NCBI GenBank assembly: GCA_009760855.2
Contig: WPIO01000009.1
Span: 4,497,001 to 4,561,000 of the forward strand
From: Cristatella mucedo
Taxonomy: Eukaryota > Bryozoa > Phylactolaemata > Cristatellidae
Length of the DNA: 64,000 nucleotides
Reading direction: 5' to 3'
Below are positions 12,009 through 23,963 of the stretch, in pieces (positions within the stretch are counted from its first letter, which is position 1; each line of letters starts with the position of its first letter). Both the position numbers and the translations under genes were made by a program. Under the pieces are notes generated by a model. It saw only the letters and a list, made by a program, of their open reading frames with translations, made no database searches and had not been told where the DNA came from.

Positions 12009-12232
12009 CTAGTCGTCGTAAGTGGCACCACTACGAGCTACGGCCATGACCGGTACGACACCATCTGGCACGGAGATGACGCGCATCGTGTTGGTGAACC
12101 CAGAACCCGCCTTCCAGCCGGTGACCACGATTATGGTGTCGCCGACGGCAAAGAACTGGCGTGTTATTCCAATAGCGATCGCATGGTTGATGCGCTTGTC
12201 CATGTCGTCGGTCCACTCGTCGAGCTTTGGCT
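12009..12232 (-). CDS. pyk: Pyruvate kinase exon 12 (terminal)
   Basis: Encodes [19 protein letters not shown], then [17 protein letters not shown], where most animal enzymes end within about four residues. Here the frame continues with [18 protein letters not shown] to TAG. The effector-site W490 and R497 are here. Confidence 0.93.
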
Positions 12233-14186
12233 CTGACCGAAATAGTGATAGCAAGGGAAGAATCAGACGGCGTCTCAATACAGAACAGCAGCATCGACTG
12301 CTCGCTTAGCAGCCGCCTCCTTGACGGAAATGGTGCGACGTGCAGGCAGCAACAGTCGGCGCTCGTAACTTACAAGCGGCGGAGGCACGCATGCGGAGCA
12401 AATGCTGGGATCACTCACCGGTCATACATATGGGGAACAGGCCGCGTGCAAGATGAGCCTGTCGTGCCACGACTTCGTTTCTAGTGACAGACAGCACGGG
12501 GCAGCGCGGTCTGTACGAGGCAATCAGATGAGCTGACCTGCGAACATTTAATTGGTTATGGGAAGAAGCAAGCCATGGCAATGCAGACGCTGACCTGCGA
12601 CTGCAGCTGCTGGTAAAAATCTGCAGCCGACAAGGAGGCAGCTAGCCTTTTGCGAATCAGCATAAGGCTATCACATTTCTACCTGTGCGACATGGTGCTG
12701 GCTATGCAGAATGCAATAATGATATTAATAGCTGATGTAACAACCTGATTTGTATGGCGGCAGAAGGGCCTTAACGGCTATCACCACTGCTGGGGGTTGG
12801 CAAACAAAGGATTGACCCCTGCAGTATTCGAACTCGCGACCTCCGTCTCTTCTTAGCTTTTAACGAAGATACAAAAAAGCAAACAGGATCGTGTTACAAA
12901 TGCTTGGTAGCCAAGCTCTGTCAGTAAACGGCAAAGACTGTCTCCGCTGTTAAGCTTCTTCTATGTGCATCCAAAACCTGAGCAGCTCCGGGTACACAAT
13001 CCAAGGATATTATCTCTGTAGACAAGATTCAGAGGTAAGGAAAAGTTAAGCAAACAGAAGCCGCAAGTAAACCGACGGAATCATGCGTGATCAGAAGTAG
13101 GAAAGTTCCAAACGATAGGCTGAAGTCGCTGAACTTAATAAAGACACATGAGCGAATTTCACGCGGGACAAGCAGAATTAGTAGTACTTCTCAATTTATG
13201 CATCATTGGTTAGGGTTACTTAGACAGGAAGCCGCTCTATCCTGTATAGAAATGTCTTTGCCGCTTATTCTCCTACACGTCTTTTGTTTGGCACAATCAA
13301 CAGGGAAGGCTTGTACCAAAAACTTACTTTCGTGCGACAGCACTCAGATAAGCCATTGCAAAAACTTCCAATAGCACTACTGGTCAATTTAATAGTATCC
13401 TAAGATGGAATTAAAGTTTGCATAACAGAAGCAATGATAAGCAACGCTGAGCCATGCGAAGGCATGTTTCTCTGGTTACTCTTGAAGCTCTCTAACTTGC
13501 CATAATACTGTTTATAAATCTCAAAAAGGGATGCAAAGTGTTTTCAGTTGCGCCCGTGCGATGCTAGATACTGGTACACAGAACTATAACACTAACTAGG
13601 AACAACTTTCAGCTGAAAAGATATATGGCCAGGGGAAGATTTCATCTTATGATAGATTGAGAGGAGAAATCACTCCTTAAGATAGATGTGAGGGAACATG
13701 ACTCAATAGCCTGCGAGCACTGGAGGCCCAACGAGGGCTCAGACTGCCCAAGTAGCCGCAGGTTCTCCGAGCGGTTGAGGGGCGGACAATGGGTCTCAGC
13801 CAATGACTCAGCAGTCCGGACCAAATCCTGCATTGGCGGCATCTGTGGGGACATTCATCTACCGCAAACTGCCGCCAGCTGCCGGACAGGTTCGGAACGA
13901 ACAATGGCTCGACAGTGCAAAACGGTGCATGCATGAATGCGCCGAAAGAGCACAGAGGGGAGGGCCTCGATCCCTCGACGCCGGCAGCCGTGTGAAGATT
14001 GGGCTTGGCCGGTGTGGTTTTCTGAATAAAGTGCTTGGTGTGGGAGCCCGGGGACTTGTTGCTCGGTTTCGCTACCCAGCCCGACGACAGATCGCACGGA
14101 GGGCTGTCATAATAGATTAGGAAGTAAAATCAAACTCTGTCTTTTTGCAAAGTGAAGTGACAAAAAAGGCGAGAGAGAGAGAGAGA

Positions 14187-14249
<63 letters not shown>

Positions 14250-17200
14250 AGAGACCGGGAAGGAGGAGAGGCCTCACCATAGGTCGACAAATGGTTGCAC
14301 TTTCAATTTGCCCGTTGTCCAGGCAATAAACCAGGGGTTTTGTGGGTTACCACATAGTTCCCAATAAGGAGTTGTGATGCTATGCTAAAGGGACGTTCGT
14401 GATTGGCGTCATTAAAACCACTAGATCAATCGCAAATTGTGGATGCGACTGAGCTATTCCAATAGGCCTCGAGCAGCTCAGGCTGGTTTCTCAGTTACCC
14501 GGAGCTTCCTGCAACGGACTAGCTCAGCAGCCGTTCTCACGAAGGTCTGCAGGAGCTTCTGAGGGTCTGACCCGGCCCAGCTATTATAAGCCCCGGCAAT
14601 CCGATCTACTATGGGGAAACCGTGCCATCCTGGGCTATACAGGTCGCGATCTGACTTCAGAGCACTCAAACCGATATTCCATCCGATTTTCTGTCGGCTG
14701 TCGTACGCCGAGCTGGTTTAGCCCACTTGTTAAGGTGCTCGCCCAGACCTTGGTCGGGTTGAGGTCGTGGGCTCAAGCCCCGAGGCATATGTGAAGCACC
14801 TGAATAGAGATTAAGTTCTCTTAGTGCACTATACAAATGAATTATATTATTATTATATTATGCTCTGCTAAATTCAATCTGTGATTCACAGTTTGTGTAT
14901 GGTGAGCTCCTACAAATCCATGATAGCCGGGTAGGACAGAATCAAGCAGCAGCCGGCTGCTAGTACCTACCTCCCGGTCGTTGTCACCACTATGATCGCT
15001 TTGGCAAGTGAGCGATGTGAGGCCTCCACTACGGCTATGGCAGTGGTGCTCGCTGCGTCGGCGGGTACAGGTGTCGATTGGCGCAACTCCTCGAACAGCG
15101 ACTTGTGGTACACTGCTGCCTCTGCTTCTCGACATATCTGACAGCAGAAGAGACAAAATGTCTTTTGAATGAGCGAGTAAAAGTACACAAGCAAAGAGTA
15201 CGAAAGCCAAACAAGTTCAAACGTCCGCGAAGCCTCTTCTAGAAGGCTGCAAAAAGACTTCGAACGAACAAATGAAATTGAAAAACGTGTGCTATTCAGT
15301 TCTTGGTCGCTGAATGTCCGAAGGTCACTTCATGCTTCCATCAATACAGGCATTGATTTTGCACCTGCCTCACCTGAAGGTGCTCACCTATTCCACTCCT
15401 CTTTCTCCCATGTGCCGCTCTGTGAACGAGTCTTCTTTTTCGGTGCACTGTGTGCATGCATACCCGAGCATGACTCAGTGCATGCTACTATCACCGGGCT
15501 CTACTAACAAGCAGACCTGGGTGTCTTCTGGTGTACTTTCGTATGCTTATCTAAGCAAGACAATACTTTAGTTCTCATTGGGCGCTATACAAATGTTTTA
15601 TTATAATTATGATGCCTGTTTACTTTTGCATGCTTGTTTAGGCACACCACCTTGCCTTTCGTTAACTATTGGCCACTAATTCTCTTGTAGGAGTTGTAAA
15701 GCGACTGGATACAGACTTAGTTCTCTTTGGGTGCTACACCAAACACTTATCACTATTTCAGGTGGAGCCAGGCAGTGTTCTGTGGGTTGCTAAACAGGCA
15801 GCTTTGCTTGGATCACGAGCCGTGCAGCCGAGTGGTCCAGTGAAAGCAGGATTTGCTTGATTGACCCCCCCCCCCGAGAGACTGTACTCAGGGGCAGCAT
15901 TAAAGCCATAGCCTTGACCAATACAGAATGCGACCTTGGTTGCCTAGATGAAACGGCATAAGACCAAAATGTCCTGCATTACATCTAACTGCACTTTAGC
16001 ACGACACCGAGATACCTGTTTGTCCTAACATGCTACTCTTAGCAAAGGGCAAAATAGGAGCATAGGCCACAGCGGAGTGCTTACAAGGTGCATCGTTTTC
16101 AACGACTCCACAGGGTAGCTCCCTTTGGCCGTCTCTCCTGACAGCATCACACAGTCCACGCCATCGAGGACTGCATTGGCGACGTCCGAGACCTCTGCAC
16201 GCGTCGGCCGTGGCTTGTAGGTCATGCTTTCTAGCATCTAAACAAAGGAAAGCAGCTGAAGTTTCAGTACCGGTTCTTCGAGGCTTGGGCGACAGACAGA
16301 GCTGATTAGAACGGTATCCATTCGATTCTGCTTATATTACGTAGATGAAACCCCATCGATGATGCTAATAAACGAGTTCCGATAGCAAATTGTGCACTGC
16401 TGCTTCTGATGACCGCTCCACGCGAAATGCTCACCTGAGTCGCACAAATAACAGGCTTGCCAGCCATGTTACACTTAGCGATCATTGTTTTCTGAGCCAA
16501 GAATACTTTCTCTGTCGGTATCTCGATGCCTAAATCTCCTCGAGCAACCATAATGCCATCCGATTCTGTGAGGATCTCATCAAATCTACAACGGCGTAGC
16601 CGCAAGCGACCCAGGGTAAAGAAGAAGGAAGTTGCCGAACAACACTATGAAAGTAGGCAGAATATAGTCCAAATGAACATTAAATTTGACTTGTGCATTG
16701 CTCAGAGCGTAGGAATAGTTCTTGAAATGCATGCAACGAATGTAAAAGAAGAAGAGTTCTTGTGCAAAGTCTGCTGCTTCAGTGCACCCTGAATTGTTAC
16801 CTTCGAATTCCTTCTCGGTTCTCAATTTTTGAAACGATCTTAATATGAGCTCCAGCTTTTCCTAGCACCTGGCGGATTGTTTTGACTCCGTCTGCACTTC
16901 GAATAAAAGAAGCGAAGATTATATCCACCTAAAAAATCGGTGATACTTCTGATATTGAAAATAATTAAACATAATACCTGAAATTCAGTGGTAGGTGCAC
17001 CACAATCAACTGTTTGTAGAATACATAGTCATCCAACTACCTGCATTTTACTACTAAGTGTAATTAGCGAGGCTTATTTGCAAAGAGCAAACACTTTGAC
17101 ACAGTTCTGATGCAAAGTGAATGATACGGCAGCTGTGCACCAGTCACAAACGGTGGAAGCAGCTTTATAGGACTCTAATGCCCTTCCCCCGACTTGTTCC

Positions 17201-20200
17201 AGCAGAATAGCCACATTTTCATTTCAGATATAAGCAGCACCATCACCTTGGCTTATTTTTCTGTCAAGACATTGCTACCATCGTGCTTTAGGGAGCACAC
17301 AACACACACTTACGGCATGCTTCCCTTTCTGCCATTGCCATTGATGTGGTTACCTCCCTTACATTCTTGGTATTCGTATCGTAACAGTAAACATAATTGC
17401 GACAGCATAGTGGAACAAGTGGCCCGATAGAAAGAATAATCACAAAATGAAGCAAATTGTGTCGAAAGAACTTCAGCTATAATGAGCAGGGAATAGGAGG
17501 AGAGATGACCCGGCCCCACTATATAGCTGGCCCTGGGATAGGGGGAGGGGGTCAGCAGACAAGCAGCAAAGCGTTGGAGTTGCTGGCACACACAAAGGCA
17601 ACTTGTTTTTCGCACTGAGAGGAAGATAAGGGAGATCGATACTGTTAATGGACGTTCTCTACTACAAAACCACGAGACCGCGCAGGTGTAGATCTGCTAT
17701 CATCGAGACCTGAAGTAAGTGTAACACATCTACCATATAGATCAGGTTCTCCTAGGGTGCTATACAAATGAATTAAGGTTGAACAATGAATGAGTTGTTA
17801 CTGGCATCGGCTGTGGAGAACCCGAGCCGGGCCGGTCACGTGCCAGAATGATCAGGTGCTCGTGGCCCCACCACGACAATGAATGAGATAGAGCTCCGTG
17901 ACAGCAGCTGGCAGCACCGGCAGGGAACTGCCGCTTACTGGGAGCTGCCAGCAGCAAGCAGGCACGAATCTTTGCAGGCACGCAGGCATGCTGCTCCCCC
18001 CCCCCCCGAAGCTTCTAGCTTCCAATGGATCAGCCACTACTCGCGCTATCGGCCGAAACTGAATCTAAAGACTCGAGCCTCGTCGCAAAGTGCTGACATG
18101 CTTCGAAGCATCTTATCGAGACACACTCCATTCAAAGACATGAAGCATGGCAGAGTTGCCTCATCTTGCCGAGAGCCTAAGTTGCAGGCGTCCTTAGCCG
18201 AAGGCGCTCGTGCCCTTCCGGTATCAAGAAGAGTGAGTGGAAAGCACAAGCGGTTCTAAGAATGTAAGCCAATTGGTTCTGGTAAGAAAAACCTTCCGCT
18301 GCCAGAGCTCTTTCTGCTATATGCATTAACGAGACAGCCTGTCAGCTGTGTGGAATATGCAGAAAAACTAATCATGCTAGCTGCATGGGCAATACAGAAA
18401 AAGTAGTGAGAAGGAAGGCATTCTACAGTGTATGGTGCACTGGTCGGTCTGGGACAATAGCACGAGGCCAACACTGATTTCAGACAGCATACAGCTGCTG
18501 TTAGCAGCAGCTCGAGACTCAAACTTCTACTGTCAGGATGTAAGGATGGGCACAGCCACCCAGTCAGTCTAACCTTGACAGTCCGCGAGAAGAACGCACA
18601 TGGGCAAAGTTACCTCCGAGTGCCCGCCTCTTCCCACGTGATCACGTGTCTGATAAACTTACTTTTTGCTCGACGCCGAACAGCAGGTCTTGCACGTCCC
18701 TTTCCGATACAGCCGGCAAGTCAACGTTGGTGTCAGGAAGGTTGACGCCTTTCTTGCTTCCCAACTTGCCACCGTTTTCCACTGTGCACTTGACCCAGCC
18801 GTCTCCTGCAGCAGCAGGATGAGTGCAGGTCAAATTGATCGGCGATCGTGGCGTGTGTATGCAACAGCTGCTCGCACTGGATGCATAACGGCGCAAGTGC
18901 CATTTGCCGAGCACGGTAGTCAAGTCTAATGCAGCCGTGGGTACACACAGCCAAGCGTTGTGGCACGTCGAAATCGCACGTACAGCAATCGGGTGCAACG
19001 CTAGTTAATGTGCTCTAATCTCTTGGGAGAATGACAAAAATGATGCAAGCTTATTGCCCGTCACCTTACCAATCTCTGTGGCGACCAGAGAAATCAGGCC
19101 GTCATCAATGAATATGTGCTTCTTTGCTGTAACCACTTTAGCGATGTTCGCATAGTCTACATATAACATATCGGCCGAGCTGTGGTCTTTGTATGCAGGA
19201 TCAGTTGTCAGAGTAATACTCGTTCCCCGAACTATGTCAACCTCGGCAGTGTCACCCTAGAACAGGTTACATTTTTGATATTGTCATCAACTATGTGCAC
19301 TGAAGGCAACACTAGATATGTTACAACCCACGGTTGTAGAAATGGACCAAGTATTAGGTCAAATCTGCATTATCTGGAAAAATGAATGGAAACCTAGCGT
19401 GCACAGCAGATTTGAACTAACTCTAAGCAGCAGGAGGTTGCAGTCCTGGTAAATACGTCCCAGAAAAGCAAATCTTTCACGACAAAAAAATTATTCCCTC
19501 ACAGCAAGTCTCAGATTGGTGTGATACTCGAAAGGTCATACATGCACACCCCATCGATGACGGTAAGCTGCAAGAGAAATCAGTTTAAACACTCAAGTCA
19601 ACGTCAAGGAATCTATGTCGTTGTCTCACAGGGTATTGAGGAGAATCTTATAGACACACCATCCAGGATACCCTCGAGTTCTTCGAATGTCTTCACGTCA
19701 GTCTTGGCAATCTTAGCCTTGGTCTCTCGGCCCTAGACCATTACAAGGTTGACCTATGTTGCAAAACGATATACAATAGCAGCAGCCAGAAGGCGATAAT
19801 GAACCATCCCAGCACAGTAAAATTAAACGGTTTTTGCGTGCTGCATGCTTGTGCGTATTGACTCCGTGCCACCTGCTACTAATCACATCTATATGTTGAC
19901 CCTTTGCATGTCCAGCTAGCAATGCAGTGCTTGATAACTTTGCAAATGTTATGGCTAATCAGTTGGTCATGTTTTCTTCACAGCATCTGTAAAGTGCCTA
20001 GAAGGAGATTCAGTTATCTCAGGGCACTATTCAAATATATCATCATTATTATTATGCATAGATATATAGATGGTGACAGACAGACGAACAGACAGATAGA
20101 TATAAAGATAGATAGAGAGGCATAGTGGTAATAAATAGAGTGTTGGTCTGTAGTGCCACGTAGGCACTTTGGGCAAGACATAAGTCATAACGGTGCCCCT

Positions 20201-20329
20201 AAAATGCTATCCACAGGCCACAGGAACAGCTGAAAAATGTAGCATCCCTACGAATAACGCCATTAGAATTACTTATAGGATAGTGACAGAAATTGATAGC
20301 AAGACACAGACACTCACGCACGCTCGCGT

Positions 20330-20371
<42 letters not shown>

Positions 20372-23300
20372 GGAAATACATATCACTGGCTGATGACTCA
20401 AGCACGTGACAGTCATTTCTTAGTATTACAGACGGTTAAATAATAACCTGTCTGCAATGGCTGGTTTGGTCAAAAGCTCTGTTGAGAACACACATCACCA
20501 GATGCTTTGGGCTCCTGAAAACCATCCATGGGGCATGTCGTTAGCCCAGATTCGTTAGCATCAATCACTTGGGTCACCAGTTTAGTGTACATCGGCTATG
20601 ACCACTGCCAGTGCGATGACCACTGATGATGTATTAGAGGCAGCAGATCACCAGAGCACAGCAGCATGCAATCCCAGTGACGACCCCGGCAATCAGGGAA
20701 CAATAATAATAATAATAATAATAATAATGCACTTGATAAAGCGCCCTCAGAGAACTTAATCTCTTTCTAGGCGCTTTACATTTGCTGTAAAGTGAAATGC
20801 AATTGAATGGTAAGTAAAATCATGCTTGAAAAACAAACAAAATGAATAATATGGTTAGGGGTGACATGCACAGGGTCAGCATGCAAATGTGGTTAGTGGC
20901 CGCATGCACAGTGTCAGCATGCATAAGCACATCAAGGACGAATCACAGGGACCCACTAAATGCTGTCCTAAATAGGTGTTTTTAGGTTCCTTTTAAATGT
21001 GGTCAGGTCAGGGGATGTTCTGACGCAGGTCGGGAGGGAGTTCCAGGCTTTGGGAGCATACGAACTAAATGCACGGTCTCTAAAGGATTTGAGGTTTGTA
21101 CGAGGTATTGGTAGACTGTTGGATTCCGAAAAGCGGGTGGTACGATGCTTGGCCTGATGGGGTAGTATATCTGAGAGACAGGCTGGAGCCATAGAATGAA
21201 GGGACCTAAAAGTGAGCGACAAAACCTTGAAGTCAATCCGTTGCTTGACTGGTAGCCAGTGCAGGTCGGCAAGAAGTGGAGTAATGTGGCAACTGCGACG
21301 CTCACGACAGACAAGCCTAGCTGCCGAGTTTTGCACCAGCTGCAATCGCCTGATCGCACATGCTGGTAGGCCAGTAAGCAGTGAGTTGCAGAAGTCGAGA
21401 CGAGATGTCACGAATGCATAGACCAACTTGAACGTGGTATCTTTATCTAAACAAGCCCGAATTTTAGCAATATTATGAAGCTGAAAATAGGCGGATTTGA
21501 CTGTGGAGTTGATATGGTCGTCTAACGAGAGGTCGCTTTGGAATATGACACCTAGATTTCGAGCTGATTCAACTGGAGATATGCTGGCAGAGCCAATTTT
21601 GAGAGTCAGCCTTTCCCATCTCTGAATCACACTGGGTTTGCCCATAACTAGTAAGTTAGTTTTATCATCGTTAAGTTTTAGAAAATTTGCTGCCATCCAT
21701 GCCATGCCATGCCATCACATCAATGCATGTAGCAAGTGAGTTGAGAGAATTTGAGGTGCTCGAAGGCTGGCAGGGATCAAAGCAAAGGTACAACTGAGTG
21801 TCATCCGCATAGAAGTGAAAGCCTAGATTGTGCCTGGCAATCACATCAGCAAGAGGCAGAGTATAAACCGTGAACAGAACCGGACCTAGCACTGAGCCCT
21901 GAGGTACTCCATATTTCAGAGGTACTTCAGATGATCTTTGTCCATTCACGTCAATACTCTAGAGTCTCCCACTGAGATAGGACCTGAACCACTGCAGAGC
22001 AGTGCCAGTGATGCCCAGGCGAGATGAGAGGCGCTCTAGAAGAACTTTGTGATCGATGGTATCAAAAGCTGCCGAAAGATCAAGCAGAGACACTCTACCC
22101 ATATCTGCATTCCTAAGTAGGTCGTTGTATACCCTAAGCAATGCTGACTCTGTGTAGTGATTAGCTCTAAAGCCAGACTGGAACTTACTAGCAAGGTATG
22201 AGGTTTCGATATATGAGTTCAGCTGGTCTGCCACGACCCGTTCCCGTGTCTTTGATAGGAATGGTAGAAGGGAGACTGGGCGGTAGTTGCTTAAGTTCTC
22301 TTGGTCTAGTGTAGCTTTCTTGAGAAGTGGCCTGACTACAGCTTTTTTGCAAGGTGCTGGGACATGACCTGAGGCTCATGACATATTAATGATGTTAGTT
22401 ATGCATGGCAGCAGCAGATCAATGCAACGTAGGAGCAGGACAGTGGGAATAGGGTCCAGAGGACTTGTTGTCTTCGGGAACGACTAGCTTCCGAGAGTGC
22501 TTCAGGTCTCGGTAGTTGTGACGAACAGCAGTCATTCTGGACTCGGCAAGTGGCCACGGTATTTACAAACACTAGCAAGTAGCATCTTCCAATGTAAACA
22601 TGCGGTCATCCACCAGGGTGACAACAATTTGCCGACTATGGCTAATCCTTTTCAGTGGTCCTGAGCTGCTACTTCCATGCTACTCACTACCTCAACTGCT
22701 CTCCTGACTCTGCTATGCTTCCCACTTTCTCTTTGTTGCGTGAGACGAAGTCTCTTAGCTACCGAATGCGTACCGAAAGCTGCTTAGGCTGTGAGTGGGC
22801 TATATATAACTCTCCTGCGTAACACTCACATGCTCTTTGTGACTTTGTGGAGTTACAGACGGAGATACATTACATTAATCTGCAAGTTTGTGGCCATTGT
22901 TGTATGCTTAACTCAAGAACCGGTTTCTGCTTGCTAAATGCATGGATAGAAGCCACAACATCCAGCAGCATGGGCAGGAAGAAAGAATAAAGATGAGAAG
23001 AATCACACACAGAGAATAGCTCGGTTCCGTTACGACCCTGAGCAGGTAGCAGCCTCACAATGCAAGCGATCGCTGCTGATGCAGCGATGGTAACTAGTTA
23101 CCTACCCCTTCGAGCAGTCCAGTTCTAATTTCCGGGCCCTTCGTGTCCAGAGCTATTGCCAGCGGATAGGGCTGCTGCAGGGAGTCGCAAGCCTCTCGAA
23201 GGTTGGCTATCGTCTGCCTATGGTACTGAGACAAACGGACAGACGGATACACAGAGCACACGGTGCACGTGCTAGCGCTTGCACGTGCACCGGATATCTG

Positions 23301-23678
23301 CATCAGAGCTCATCACCGATCGCAGCTGTCTCTGCTGCAACCAAAGCAGCGGTGGCAGCAGGAAGAAGTGAGGGAGCACGTGCTTGATGGCTGGTGACGT
23401 GCTACGCTTGAGATGCAATGAGCAGCGCGCGTGCTGCCTGCTGCTGCTGACGCTGCTCTGTGGCCAGCTTCCTACTTCGTGCGTTCCATGAGAGAAGTTC
23501 AGTCTTGCAATGTTCATGCCACTAAGTAGCATCTCCTGGAGGATGCTCACGCTGCGACAGGATGGACCTGCAGCGCAGAATCAGCATTGCAGCTGTCACT
23601 GCAACAGAGCAGAATGGTGCAACAGGCCTAAGTTCATTGCCAGCTGAATTCGACCTGCTGCCTGAACTTTTGTCTCAT

Positions 23679-23769
<91 letters not shown>

Positions 23770-23831
23770 CACGAGCACGAGCATGCTCACACTTAACCAA
23801 ACACGCATACACTACACACATGCACACACAG

Positions 23832-23868
<37 letters not shown>

Positions 23869-23901
23869 CACACACATACACAGGCACACATGCATGCATG
23901 T

Positions 23902-23963
<62 letters not shown>

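Noticed and set aside
13640-14120. Overlapping open frames once considered for the missing pyruvate kinase exon
   Set aside because: No frame contains the expected SA.L...YRP motif. The true exon was found at 12,419-12,537 with matching splice phases.
20968-21421. Antisense and alternate-frame open frames over LINE-1f copies (also near 29,137, 40,219 and 49,777)
   Set aside because: They are shadows of the reverse transcriptase frame and recur only because the element recurs.
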